This document shows, one piece after another, positions 1-10,792 of a stretch of 64,000 bases of DNA. A program made the position numbers and the translations under genes. This DNA is from Scenedesmus sp. ARA3 (lineage: Eukaryota > Chlorophyta > Chlorophyceae > Sphaeropleales > Scenedesmaceae), in assembly GCA_004335835.1 (NCBI GenBank), contig RWJK01000636.1, positions 1 through 64,000 of the forward strand, given 5' to 3'. How positions within the stretch are numbered: the first letter of the stretch is position 1; each line of letters starts with the position of its first letter. The notes under the pieces were generated by a model, which worked only from the letters and a program-made list of their open reading frames with translations, did no database searches and was not told the DNA's origin.

Positions 1-42
<42 letters not shown>
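1..42 (+). repeat. (CTG)n at window start, abutting a DGD1 acceptor
   Basis: At least 14 CTG units run directly into the CAG acceptor of the exon at 46. Other DGD1 examples in the same position end near 742 (exon 753), 4205 (exon 4216), 6030 (exon 6041) and 6380 (exon 6386). Confidence 0.95.
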
Positions 43-43
<1 letters not shown>

Positions 44-45
44 AG

Positions 46-708
46 GGCGCGACGTGTACGTGGACATCGCGGGCTGGCACCTCTTCCTGCGCGACATGAG
101 TGCGGTGCCCGGCCTTAAGATGAGCCAGGCGCTGGCCACCAAGCTAGGGCCCGAGGTGCGCTGCCGCGCAGCATGATGCCAGCTGTTAAATACTCTGTTT
201 TTGTGTGCTGTCTTGTGTGGCAATGGTTGCGAGCCGAGTGCATGCGGATTGCACGCGCATTGCACGCGCATTGCACGATAGTGTAGCAGGGTAGCTTGGA
301 CTGAGGTAGGCTGATGCTGCTGCGCAATGCTGTAGACGTGTACAATATGATTATTGCGTAATTGCTGTAGGTGGCGGGCAGCCGGCGAGGCCTGCTGGAG
401 TCTGACGTGGCAGCGGTGCTCAAGAAGATTCCCGTGGAGCTGGGCGCTGGCAAGACGCGGGTGGGTGCGGCGTCAGTGCACCATCAGCTGTCTGAAACGC
501 CCTTTTATGCCATGGCAGGCTTGCATATGAAACACCAGCATAAGGATCAGCAGCAGCAGCAGCAGCAGCAGGGATGATGGAGCGCTTCACCCCTTGCTAG
601 CAAGCATAGGGAACGTCGTGCTGCCGGCGGCTCTCCTGCACACACAACGGGCAGCCGCCGGCGCGTGAACCAGGCACTGTCTGCTGGAGCATTGAGGGGC
701 TGCTGCTG

Positions 709-743
<35 letters not shown>

Positions 744-3700
744 GTTGTGCAGGTGTCGCTGTTTGAGGTGATGCCCTCCATGTGTGTCTCAGACCTGGTC
801 AAGATCCTTGATGACTACGCACGCAACGCGTGATGATACTGTAGCACCGGCGACAAGAAGATGCCTGTTGTGACAAGCTATGTTTGGTTGGGGGTTTGCT
901 GGCAAGTCAAAGGGCGGAGTGCAGCTGTGAGCAAAAAGCTAAGGCAGCTGCAAGGGCACCCAGCTGTTGCAGCATCAACCAGCAGCGGAGCAACAGCGGC
1001 GGCGGTTTCCAAGCAAGAAGGAGCTGGTGATTTGCAGAGGTTGAGGGGGCTGGGGTAGCTGTGCACCTGTTCTGCATTTGTTGAAGCATCCAAAACAGGC
1101 AAAAGTACGTCTTCAGAATGTCCTGCTGCCATCCTGTGCTGGAATGATTGCACAGGAACATTCATCAAGCGCAGCGCGTCCTGGGCAGCGCCCTGGACAC
1201 TGCTGGCAAGGCTTCGTGCTCAGGCAGCAGGACTTTGAATCCTCCTCGGACGTGAGGAACTTGTCTGGTTTGAGAAACACAGACAGGTGTACGAACTGTA
1301 GAACAGATCCTGTTCAAGTACAGTCGTGACATGAAAGGCTGTGCAAGTGCCCTATATACCCTTGCAGCTTGGGAGGAGCTAGTGTGACGGGCTTGCGTCT
1401 GCCACGTCACAGAAGCGATGCAGTTCGAGCAGCACAGAATGGCGTTCAAACCAAGCTAATGCTGTTGTTCAAGCAGGTGAATACTTAACATGAGGCCACT
1501 TCAGCGAGCAGAAGCCGAGACTGCGCGAACAAGCAAACTGCGGCTGGCACTCCGATCTGCTAAATATTTAGTGCCAAAGATGTCTAAAACACGCATAAAA
1601 TCAGATTGTGGGCGGGTCTGAACACTACGCAGTCCTGTGTAGCTGGCTGGCCACTGTCCAGGCTGCTGCAGCTACTGCTGAGTACTGCCATGCCGACAGC
1701 GTCCTGTCATCCAGCAAGCACAGCATAGGCACCTTCTAAGAAATGCTACATCATGGCAGCACAACTGCTTAAACGCATTTGATGGGTCTTCACATGCAGT
1801 TACTGGGCTGGTAGTAGTCACTTGAGAGCGTACTGGTATGCTGGCATGCCTGAAGTGCTGTATTGTGACAGTTTTAGACAGTGCTGTGTGGGACATGATG
1901 GCTGGCAGCGCACAAACGCCAAGACGAGCACAAGCCTGTTGCATGATGGACAGAATGCTGCAAGCACACATCATGGAGGGCACCAGAGTTTTTTGGCGTC
2001 AAGCACATGTGCTGCTCACAACAGTCTGCAAACCACCTACCTGCACTCACCGTGCGCCGGCACCAATGCTGCTCAACGTCAAGTTGTGGCCCATACAGCA
2101 TGCTGATCACAGCATCAGCATGTTCCGGCAACACATGACACATGCAGCCCGGCGGACGGCACAGAAACTGGTGCGAGTATGCAGGTAGTCCCTGCCCCAG
2201 CATGCTGCTGCTGCCTGGCTGCAGTGCTTACCTGCTGAAGAAGCTGCTGCAGCAGAGGCCTCAGCTCTGTGGCAGAGTCAGGATGCAGCTGCTGGGCCGC
2301 CATTGCTGCAGGCTGCGGAGTATACGATCAGCCTGCAGTGCTGCAGCACTGCGCTGTTGCAACGTGTGATCAGCAACTGCTGATATCAGCATCGATGCGG
2401 GTGCGCGCGGATCTTGATTATTGCAGCAGTCCGGCAACAGCTGGTAGAGCCTCATAGTTCATGCATTGTTTGTGACTACGGATATAGCTAGTGGGCAAGG
2501 CCAATGTGAGGCCCACTATAGATTCTACAGACTGCTGCTTTGACCACCTTGCGTTGCTGCAGCTGCTGCTTGCACAGCTCTGAGCCTGCTCTGGATCAGA
2601 TACTTTTGTTGAGCGTTGGTCAAGATGATGCAGCTCATGAACATGCATGACAAGCCAGGAGTGTTGGGAGAGCTTTGTTGTTGCTCCCAATCATTCCTGG
2701 CACATGAATATTGCTAGGGTCATGTGGTAGTTTAAACACCAGGCACTACTACTGTGACATGGCACGTCCGTCCATCTACGCGGCCATTATTGGCCCAGGT
2801 ATGTGTGGAGATTCAACGGCAGTTGCTGCTGCTCCCATGATGACTGGACGCACCATCACTGCTGAGCTGGGCAATTTGGTGCTTCGAGTACGGTTGCACA
2901 TGGCTTGCTTGGCCTGATTGGCGATCGTCGAGCATTAAATGGCTTTAAGACGATTACGGGGGCTTATTATATCATCGATACTGTCCTCAGCTGCGTACAA
3001 AGTGGGCATTGCTCTGGGCGAGGGGGTGCGTTGGTGCATCATGCATCTGCTGCACAGGAAGCAGAAGGAGAAGAGAGCTGCTAGCTCATTGAAGGAGCCA
3101 GGGAGAACGTTTGTCGTTGTGACAACTGCAGCCCTGCCATGGCGCACAGGTGGGTGACAGCAGCAGCACCAGCTGCAGCAGCAGTAGCAGTAGCAGCAGA
3201 AGCACTACTCGGCAGTAGCTGCACTGGGTATCCTTGCATGCATGCAGCCACGGGGGATGTGATATTGCTGTTGCACATCATGGTAGTCAGCGGGCAGGCA
3301 CATTGACAGCAGGGGTACAACACAAGTAAGTGCACAGCAGCATGGCAGATGCTGGGCACTTATTGCAGCAGCGCACACGCAGCGGCGCACTTGTGTTGCT
3401 GGTTGATCACTGATGATTATGCTTGCGCACCCTACCATGCCTTGCGCACATGAGTTCCGTATGGAAGTGGAATCGGTCTCAGCCTGTTCCCCATCTCACC
3501 CACCCGCTGCCCCCAGGCCACCTCCATCAACCCATGTATGTTCACACACACGTCACAAGTACGACACACATGTGCTTGTTATCTTGCATCCCATCTCACC
3601 TCACCGCAACCGTCCCCTAGGCACCTCCATCGACCCCACCCCGCCTAGCCCTGGCCCGCCCGCACGCCACTCAACGCCATGCTGCTGTGTTCTTGAAGAC

Positions 3701-4769
3701 TATGCCTATCCAATATCTTATCTCACCGCAAGCGCTCCCCCAGGCGCCTCCATCAACCCCATGCTGCTGTTGACGAAGAGATTGCGTCTTGCTGTATCTA
3801 TGCATACATACATGCAGGCACCTCCATCAACCCCATGCTGCGGGCGGCGCAGCTATCAGCCGAGCCCAGCCGCAGCGTGCTGCTGATGGTGCCCTGGGTC
3901 AGTGCAGAGCAGCAGCCGCTGATCTACCCTGAGGGGCTCACCTTCAGCAGCCATGCAGAGCAGGCAGAATACATCCTGCAGGGTGCGCGGGCTGTGGGCT
4001 TTCCAAATCAGTAGCAGCAGCAGCAGCGATAGCAGCAGCAGCAGCAGCGCATGTTGACTGCGGCAATGCAGTGCACCCAGCGCAACCGCTGCCTGCGCTG
4101 ACTGGCAGCTGTTGCCATTGCAGCTGCAGCAGAGGTAGGCACACCCAGCTCCGCATTGTTGAGGCTACTGCTTGATTATTCATTTGCTGCTGCTGCTGCT
4201 GCTGCTGGCTAACAGAGGCGCGCAAGCGCACCGGGCTGCCGTGCAACTTCAGTGTGAAGTTCTATGCGGGCAAGTACTACTCCTCCTTCGGCAGCATCTT
4301 CCCAGTGGAGGACATCGTGAAGTTGGTGCCGCGCGAGGCGGTGCGTGATGTTGACAATTAGACTGCAATCTGCTGCCGCTTGTGCAGCTTTGGCGCACCT
4401 GTGAACCTTGCTGCCAAGTGTAGCAGCTGCAGCTGCGCCAAAGGCTTATCCCCCAGCGTAAAGATGTTTTTTGTCACAAAGCAGCTGCAGGAAGTGCTGG
4501 GGAGCTGGTGCTGTGGCAGGCAGGCGGCGGCGGTGCAGTGCAAACGCGCCAGCCAGATGCAGCAGCTGCAGCTGAGTCAGCACTCATGGCATGATGTGTC
4601 ACAGCAGTAGGGCTGCAGGGCATGCTGCTGAGGCGGTGCAGTGCAGACATGGCAACCAGCCTGATGCAGCAGCTGCAGCGTCAACCAGGGTGACGTGGCC
4701 ATCTTGGGGGAACTGTGTGCACTCTACTGCAATCCCTGCGCATGGCGCTGGGGGCCTGCTCACTCAACT

Positions 4770-4857
<88 letters not shown>

Positions 4858-5098
4858 CCCTCAGCGTGACGTGGCCATCCTGGAGGAGCCTGAGCACCTG
4901 TGCTGGTTCCAGCACAGCAGCAGGTGGAGCAGGGCCTTCAAGCACGTGGTGGGCATCCTGTGAGTACCTCTGTTGCCAGCAGCAGCAGCAACGGCAGCAG
5001 CAGCAGCACCGGGTGGAGCAGCAGCAGGTGGAGCAGGGCCTGTAAGCACGTGGTGGGCATCCTGTGAGTGACACTGTTGTTAGCAGCAGCAGCAACGG

Positions 5099-5149
<51 letters not shown>

Positions 5150-5994
5150 TAGCGCAGGGTGGAGCAGCAGCAGGTAGAGCAGGGCCTTCAAGCACGTGGT
5201 GGGCATCCTGTGAGTATGCCCACAGCAATGGCAATTGAGTAATAGTAGTGCAACTACTAGTAGTATCCAGCAGCAGTGCAGAAGCAGCAGCGGCTCAGCT
5301 CAGCACTGGCCAGATGCGCGCTGACTCAGCACTAATCAAGTAGAGTCTGGCATTCTATACACGCTCTGCTCCCTGTTCTACAGGCACACCAACTACCTGG
5401 CGTACATCAGGTCAGATGCCCCAAGCGGCACCGGCTTCCTCAACACGGCTGCTGTGTACCGCGTGAACCGCTGGGTGTGCCGCATCCACTGCCACAAGAA
5501 CGTGAAGCTCAGCGACGCAGTGCAGTCCCTGCCACACCAGGTGCGGACGACTGGTTAACATTGGGCCAGCTGGCTAGTGAGCTGCACGCTGCCCAGGTCT
5601 GTTTGTGGTTGTTGGTGGTGGTGGTGTCGCAGGGCGTTGGCGCTGCCGCACCAGGTGCGCACTCACCCACTCCAGTGTACAGCGATCTGCTGTTGATGTT
5701 TTGTGTCTGCATTCATCCACTGCCACAAAACTGTGAAGCTCAGCGACGCCGTGCAGTCCCTGCCACACCAGGTGCGCACCTCTCAGTTCACTGGCTAGCT
5801 GACTGGGCAGCTGCAGTGCACGTGCTGCTGCAGCAGGTGCGAAAGCATGTTGGCTGCTTGCCCAGCTGGCTCGTGAGCTGCACGCTGCTTCGGACAAAGC
5901 TTTTGTTGATGCTGTCTATGCAAACAGGCGCCCCAGGTTTGGCAGCACGCCAGGGGCGCAGCTGCAGCTGCATCTACCATTTTTCGACCTGAGC

Positions 5995-6031
<37 letters not shown>

Positions 6032-9000
6032 CGCCCACAGGTGACGTGCAACGTGCACGGTGTGGCCGCTGCCTTCCTGGACATTGGGCGGGCCAAGGCA
6101 GCCAAGCCACCGCCAGGCCAGCACCGCTTCACTAAGGTGGGAGCAGCAAGCCTGCGACGTGTTACTTTTTTGAATTGTTATGATGACATTTGTGTTCAAC
6201 TTGAAGTACTAGCTGGGCGAAGTACAACCTGATTTCATGCATGGCGGCCAGCAGCTTCACCAGCACGCACCTTTGTCAGCTGGCAGGCACGCAGGCAGGC
6301 AGAGGGGCCGCGCAAGCCCAGGGGGATGTGATATGGCTGGTTGATGATCATGGTGCTGCTGCTGCTGCTGCTGCTGCTGGCGCAGGGTGCGTACTTCATA
6401 GGCAAGGCCGTGTGGGGCAAGGGCTACCGGGAGCTCATCAACATGGGAGCAGAGTACAACCAGGTGCGCTGATGTGTTATAACAGTGTTATGCCAATGTT
6501 ACAAATAACAAAAAGTGCACATGCTGTGTCATCACAATGTCTTTGGTTTTGCTTCACCTGCGTGCTGATCTGTTACTGAATGTACATCAACTGGGGCGCC
6601 CTTGCCCACCCCTACAGCACCTGAAGCACTTCGTGTGAGCTTGTTATGATGTTACATCACAGATGCGTGCTGATCCTCTGGTTTAAGATGTCATTGCGTC
6701 TGGCGAGGACCTGGCCGCCATCCAGGCTGCCGCAAGGCCACCAGCCAACAACCTGAAATCAATCTACTGATTTCAACATGTTACTTCATGTTATGTCATG
6801 ATAATTTTGCTGCAGGTGCGCGCTGACCCGCTGGTGCTGGATGTGATCGGGTCTGGTGAGGACCTGGCCGCCATCCAGGCTGCTGCAAGGCCACCAGCCA
6901 ACAGCCTGAAATCAACCGACTAAATCTAACATGTTACTTCATGTTATGTCATGATAATTTTGCTGCAGGTGCGCGCTGACCCACTGGTGCTGGATGTGAT
7001 TGGGTCTGGTGAGGACCTGGCCGCCATCCAGGCTGCTGCAAGGCCACCAGCCACCAGCCTGAAATCAACCGACTAAATCTAACATGTTACTTCATGTTAT
7101 GTCATGTTATTTTGCCGCAGGTGCGCGCTGACCCACTGGTGCTGGATGTGATTGGGTCTGGCGAGGACCTGGCAGCTATCCAGGCTGCTGCGGGCCAGAA
7201 GGGGCTGGACTGGCGCTGGCTGGGGGCAAAAGACCATGCAGAGCCTGCCATGCACGACTACCAGGTGCGGGTGGTGCTTTGTTGTCTTGGATAAACGACT
7301 CTGTGCACTGCCGCATGCGCAGATCTAGGCGACTATCAATCACAGCACCTCCGCCAAAGTGGTTGTTGACGTGCTGTCAGTGTCAGCTTCTGTTATTTCT
7401 TGCAGGTGTTCCTCAACCCCAGCACCTCGGACGTGGTTGCCACCACCATAGCAGAGGCCCTGGCTATGAGCAAATGGGCAGTGGTGCCTGACATCGCCTG
7501 CAAACGCCTGCAGTATGTTTCCCCTGCAGGTGTTCCGCAACCCCTGCACGCCCCGCTCAACACAGTTTGGACAACAAAGTGTGACGACACAGTTCTGAAC
7601 ACATTATTGAGCACAAAATGCCGCACATTCGCAGGTGTTCCTCAACCCCAGCACGTCTGATGTTGTGGCCACCACCACTGCCGAGGCCCTGGCCATGGGC
7701 AAGTGGGCAGTGGTGCCAGACATCGCCTGCAACGCCTTCTTCAAGCAGTTCAGAAACTGCCTGCTGTACAGCGATGCGGGCGGCTTTGTGTCAGCCGTGG
7801 ACAAGGCGCTGCTGAATGAGCCAGCCCCCATGAGCGACGAGGAGCTCAAGTGAGTGGACTAATGCTATTTATACATGTTTGATCAAGATTAAAAACAAAG
7901 TAAACATTAACAAAATCAAAAAAGAAGTAAGCACTAACAAAATGACCGTGTAAGTTTACGATCATCAATTGCTATAAGCATTTGAACACAAGAAAAGGAA
8001 TTGAACAAAGACGTTATGCACAACCAACAAACTAATCATCAAAGAACTAGGTATGGATGAGACATCAACTTAAAGAGTACGCGTGCGGCTTCGTGTCGGC
8101 CGTGGACAAGGCGGTGCTCACGAGCCGGCCGCCATGAGTGACAAGGAGCTTAAGTGAGAGTGTCACATGCTGTGACCGTGTTGCATCATGCATCTTCACC
8201 ATGTGTGCTGATAAGGAGTCACAGTGCGTGGGTGGATTGTGTAGGCGTGCACGACATAACACATACAACCACGGTGCCATTGAGCTCCCCTCTGCGTGCC
8301 CTCTCTGCGCTGCTGCTGCTGCTGCTGTCGCCTCTGTTGCTGCTGCAGCAAGCTGTCGTGGGCTGCTGCCACGCAGCGGCTGCTGGAGGTGGGCAGCATG
8401 GCTGAGGGGGACTGGCCCTCGGCGGCTGAGACGCGCTACACGGCAGCGCTGTGGCGCATGTACCGCAGCATCGTGGGTGAGTGTGCACCGATGCAGCATT
8501 GCCAGTTACATCAAAGGATGCAGCGTAGTGTACAGGTAATGCGCAGACGCGCTGCACGGCAGCGCTGTGGCGCATGTACCGCAGCATCGTGGGTGAGTGT
8601 GCACCGATGCAGCATCGCCAGTTACATCAAAGGATGTGTACAGGTGATGCGCAGACGCGTTGCACGGCAGCGCTGTGGCACATGTACCGCAGCATCGTGG
8701 GTGAGTGTGCACCAATGCAGCATTGCCTTTCACATCAAAGGATGCAGGGTAGTGTATAGGTGATGTGCAGACGCGTTGCACGGCAGCGCTGTGGCGCATG
8801 TACCGCAGCATCGTGGGTGAGTGTCTGCCCGCAGGCTGTCGGCGCGCAACCCTCGGCTGCTATGATGCACTGCACACTTGTGCACAAATGTGCGGCAGGC
8901 TTCGCCGCGCTGTGTGAAGCGCTGCGCATGGCATCTGCTGCTCTGCCGCACCTTGTGATGACACTCCATGCGCCAATGTCGCCGCCTTGTGTTTCTTTTC

Positions 9001-9333
9001 TGATGCATTTGAACGCAATTGTGATGCGCTGCAGGCTTCACTGCGCTGCGTGAGGCACTCGGCATGACCTCACCCAACGACACCGATGAGCCAGCGCTAG
9101 ACTCCGAGGACCTGGACGAGGAGAATGAAGAAGACTACGAGCAGCAGCAGCAGCAGCAGCAGGCGCACGCGGCAGCGGAGGCTGCTGCCGGCGCCAAGCG
9201 GGCCAGGGATAACAGTGAGGCAGCACGTGCTGCGCGTGCTGCTGCTGCCCAGAAGGAGCTGGAGGAGGCGAAGCAGCTTGCAGGAGACGAGGCGGACAGC
9301 TGGGATGAAGATTTCCAGTACCGGGACTTGTAG
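46..9333 (+). CDS. DGD1: Digalactosyldiacylglycerol synthase, DGD1 type (5' end outside window)
   Basis: Family knowledge: DGD1 transfers galactose from UDP-galactose to MGDG at the outer plastid envelope, making the thylakoid lipid DGDG (GT4-type glycosyltransferase). Seen: exons 46-155, 371-460, 753-829, 3058-3149, 3818-3982, 4216-4340, 4865-4959, 5384-5540, 6041-6136, 6386-6463, 6618-6632 (15-nt microexon), 7121-7264, 7635-7849, 8349-8476 and 9035-9333 join in phase to about 627 codons. DGD1 landmarks in order are VVVTTAALPW, the AILEEPEHL block, HTNYLAYI, VTCNVHGV, GKAVWGKGYRELI, SGEDLAAIQ, the donor-sugar region FLNPSTSDVV plus TTAEALAMGKWAVV, and LSWAAATQRLLE. The tail after about 9060 is an acidic, Gln-rich stretch ending in YRDL. 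Odd: the intron 830-3057 is 2.2 kb, and nearly every later intron holds copies of an exon edge. Identity is secure; the microexon and the far 5' exons are less so. Confidence 0.92.
3511..3768 (+). repeat. Three acceptor-edge copies before the DGD1 exon at 3818
   Basis: Copies of the exon start (AG followed by GCACCTCCATCAACCCCATG) occur near 3511, 3612 and 3737. Each is preceded by a similar C-rich tract, and the intact exon follows at 3818. They are unit-spaced at roughly 80-125 bases and diverge from one another, which fits stepwise tandem duplication across the 3' splice site. Confidence 0.8.
4770..4858 (+). repeat. (CTG)n microsatellite next to a DGD1 acceptor
   Basis: About 28-29 uninterrupted CTG units end a few bases before the acceptor CCCCTCAG of the exon at 4865. 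The tract occupies the position of the polypyrimidine tract and reads CUG in the pre-mRNA. Confidence 0.95.
5029..5216 (+). repeat. Two donor-edge copies after the DGD1 exon ending at 4959
   Basis: The exon end encoding KHVVGIL plus its GTGAGT donor is repeated at about 5029-5068 (with a stop in the copy) and at 5171-5216. Interrupted CAG runs separate the copies. The working donor is at 4960. Confidence 0.85.
5741..5775 (+). repeat. Donor-edge copy after the DGD1 exon ending at 5540
   Basis: The stretch encoding KLSDAVQSLPHQ followed by GTGCGC recurs here nearly unchanged. A more decayed copy (CTGCCGCACCAGGTGCGCAC) lies near 5643. Confidence 0.8.
6656..7120 (+). repeat. Three ~152-base acceptor-edge repeats before the DGD1 exon at 7121
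   Basis: Each unit has a CAG acceptor, the sequence for VRADPLVLDV and SGEDLAAIQAAA, then a shared intronic tail (ACATGTTACTTCATG and similar). Copies start near 6656, 6817 and 6969. The first has a stop (a TAA in the LVLDV segment). The fourth, at 7121, continues into a full exon. Confidence 0.9.
7406..7560 (+). repeat. Near-intact copy of the DGD1 sugar-donor exon start, plus a fragment
   Basis: From 7406 a copy with its own acceptor encodes VFLNPSTSDVVATTIAEALA and continues in frame through DIACKRLQ, with few changes from the working exon at 7635. A second short acceptor copy (CAGGTGTTCCGCAACCCC) begins near 7527. The first has kept its reading frame, so it could be a young duplicate or a rarely used exon. 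Confidence 0.85.
8081..8158 (+). repeat. Donor-edge copy after the DGD1 exon ending at 7849
   Basis: This repeats the exon end encoding GFVSAVDKA through the donor AAGTGAG, with a stop in the copy. It lies 230 bases downstream of the working donor, beyond an A-rich stretch (7870-8060) unlike its surroundings. Confidence 0.85.
8546..8822 (+). repeat. Three donor-edge copies after the DGD1 exon ending at 8476
   Basis: The segment encoding TAALWRMYRSIVG, its GTGAGTGTG donor and following intron sequence recurs starting at about 8547, 8655 and 8771. The working copy starts at 8431. Spacing is 108-116 bases and all copies keep a canonical donor. Confidence 0.9.
8893..8942 (+). repeat. Acceptor-edge copy before the last DGD1 exon
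   Basis: GGCAGGCTTCGCCGCGCTGT and what follows mirror the start of the exon at 9035 (GFTALREALGM) with substitutions. It lies about 135 bases upstream of the working acceptor. Confidence 0.7.
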
Positions 9334-9494
9334 GCAAGTGCTGCTGCACGTGGTGTGCGTGCCACGAGTTTGAGCGGCACCTGCAGCTGAGCTGCTTGCA
9401 GCTGCCTGATTCCTTGGTGTTTCGTTGTGGTATGGCCAGGTGAACACACCACTGGACCCCGTGTGCTTTGACAGTTGGCTGGCCAGGGCCATGT

Positions 9495-9857
9495 TGCTGC
9501 CCAGAAGGAGTTGGAGGAGGCGAAGCAGCTTGCAGGAGACAAGGCGGACAGCTGGGGTGAGGATTTACAGTACCGGGACTAGTGATCAGCTGCATGCAGC
9601 ACATGGTGTGCATGCCAGCTATTTGAGCGGCAGCTGGAGCTGAGCTGCTTGCAGCTGCCTGATTCCTTGGGGTTTCGTTGTGGTATGGCCAGGTGAACAC
9701 ACCACTGGAACCCGTGTGCTTTGACAGTTGGCTGGCCCGGGCCATGTTGCTGCTCAGAAGGCTGGAGGAGGCGAAGCAGCTTGCAGGAGACGAGGCAAAC
9801 ATCTGGGATGAGCACTTCCAGTATAAAATTGGTACAACGTGCAAGCACCGGGACTAG
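9495..9857 (+). repeat. Two copies of the DGD1 C-terminal coding end, beyond the stop
   Basis: Two downstream copies of the region encoding KELEEAKQLAGDEAD through YRD and a TAG stop lie at about 9495-9582 and 9748-9856. Between the copies, shared sequence (TTCCTTGG..TTTCGTTGTGGTATGGCCAGG) repeats as well. They lie in what should be 3' UTR or downstream DNA. Confidence 0.85.
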
Positions 9858-10792
9858 TGAGCAGCTGCAGCGCGTTGTATGCATGCCAGCAGGGGGTGTG
9901 TGTCTTCAGCTGGGTGCTGTACGGGCATGAGCAGCAACAGGGAGGTGAGGCGCTGCTTTGTCTGCTTCTGCACATGCTTGCAATCTGAGGTTCAGCAGCC
10001 ATGGTGGCCTTTTGGGGGACCACTTCTAGCCATGTGAGTACTCATTATGCTGCATCTACTTGAAATGATTGACCTGCTTGCACGTTGTACCAATTTTATA
10101 CTCTGCACTGTGATCCGCTGCTTGGTGTAGAAGCTGGCTGGCCGCACAGTGCCAACACTCTTGTACTGCTGGGCTTGGGGCATCAAGTATGTTATGTGTG
10201 GTCTTGGGCAACATCAAATGTGGTGGAACCTTTGTACGTTGTGTGCTACCTTAAGGCTCGTTTCTGCAGCGTTGTGGAAGCGTTGTGGAACTTTTTCCAC
10301 AACGATTTGCGTCTCTGCGCGTTGTGGAAGTGCGTTGTGGAACTTTACAGCGTTGTGGAACTCAAACCTGTATGACCAACTTTGGCAAAGCAACAAGCCT
10401 TATGATTCAGAGTTTGACCAAGGGCTTGGCTTGGACCGAGCTGACACTGTACGCTCTGTGAGCTTTATGGATAACTGCAGCGTTTCTTGCTACGAATGTC
10501 TGGTGAAGCCGCAGTGACCGTTCCTCACGCGACCGGCAGCCACCATGGATGACATAGTCCCGGAACATTGCGCTTGGTTACCGTTTGGTGAGCAAAGACT
10601 ATAAACAACAACAGTATCGACGTTCTTGCACGTGTTATAGCATATTTGCAACCTTCATGCTCACGTGGATTTTCGCAGCACGAAGCCCTCTTTCGCCTGT
10701 GGCGATATGAGCTGATTGACAGCATGAAATACGATTATTGACCTTGAATGTAAGCCATTAAGCTAAGCAGGTGATCGGAGCACCAGACAGCC
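9858..10792. other. Intergenic region between DGD1 and ISE2
   Basis: I see no gene here. It holds the CGTTGTGGAA repeat cluster (listed separately) and presumably the DGD1 3' end and ISE2 promoter. Base composition is less GC-rich than the exons. The few open frames lack codon bias or any recognisable motif. Confidence 0.6.
10270..10362. repeat. CGTTGTGGAA repeat cluster with a perfect inverted pair
   Basis: About five direct copies of CGTTGTGGAA lie within roughly 90 bases. At 10281-10304 one copy is followed by a 4-base gap and its exact reverse complement TTCCACAACG, giving a 10-bp stem. The cluster lies in the DGD1-ISE2 spacer. Function unknown; it could be a binding-site array or a hairpin near the DGD1 3' end. 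Confidence 0.8.

Noticed and set aside
830..3057. Additional DGD1 exons in the 2.2 kb intron
   Set aside because: The exons at 753-829 and 3058-3149 already join in phase, and I find no conserved DGD1 block between them.
4591..5234. Long open frames on both strands made of Leu, Cys, Ala, Gln or Ser runs
   Set aside because: They are translations of the CTG/CAG arrays in a DGD1 intron and stay open only because the repeat has no stop in any frame. The same holds at 15386-15715, 17311-17873, 20489-20890 and 36653-36946.
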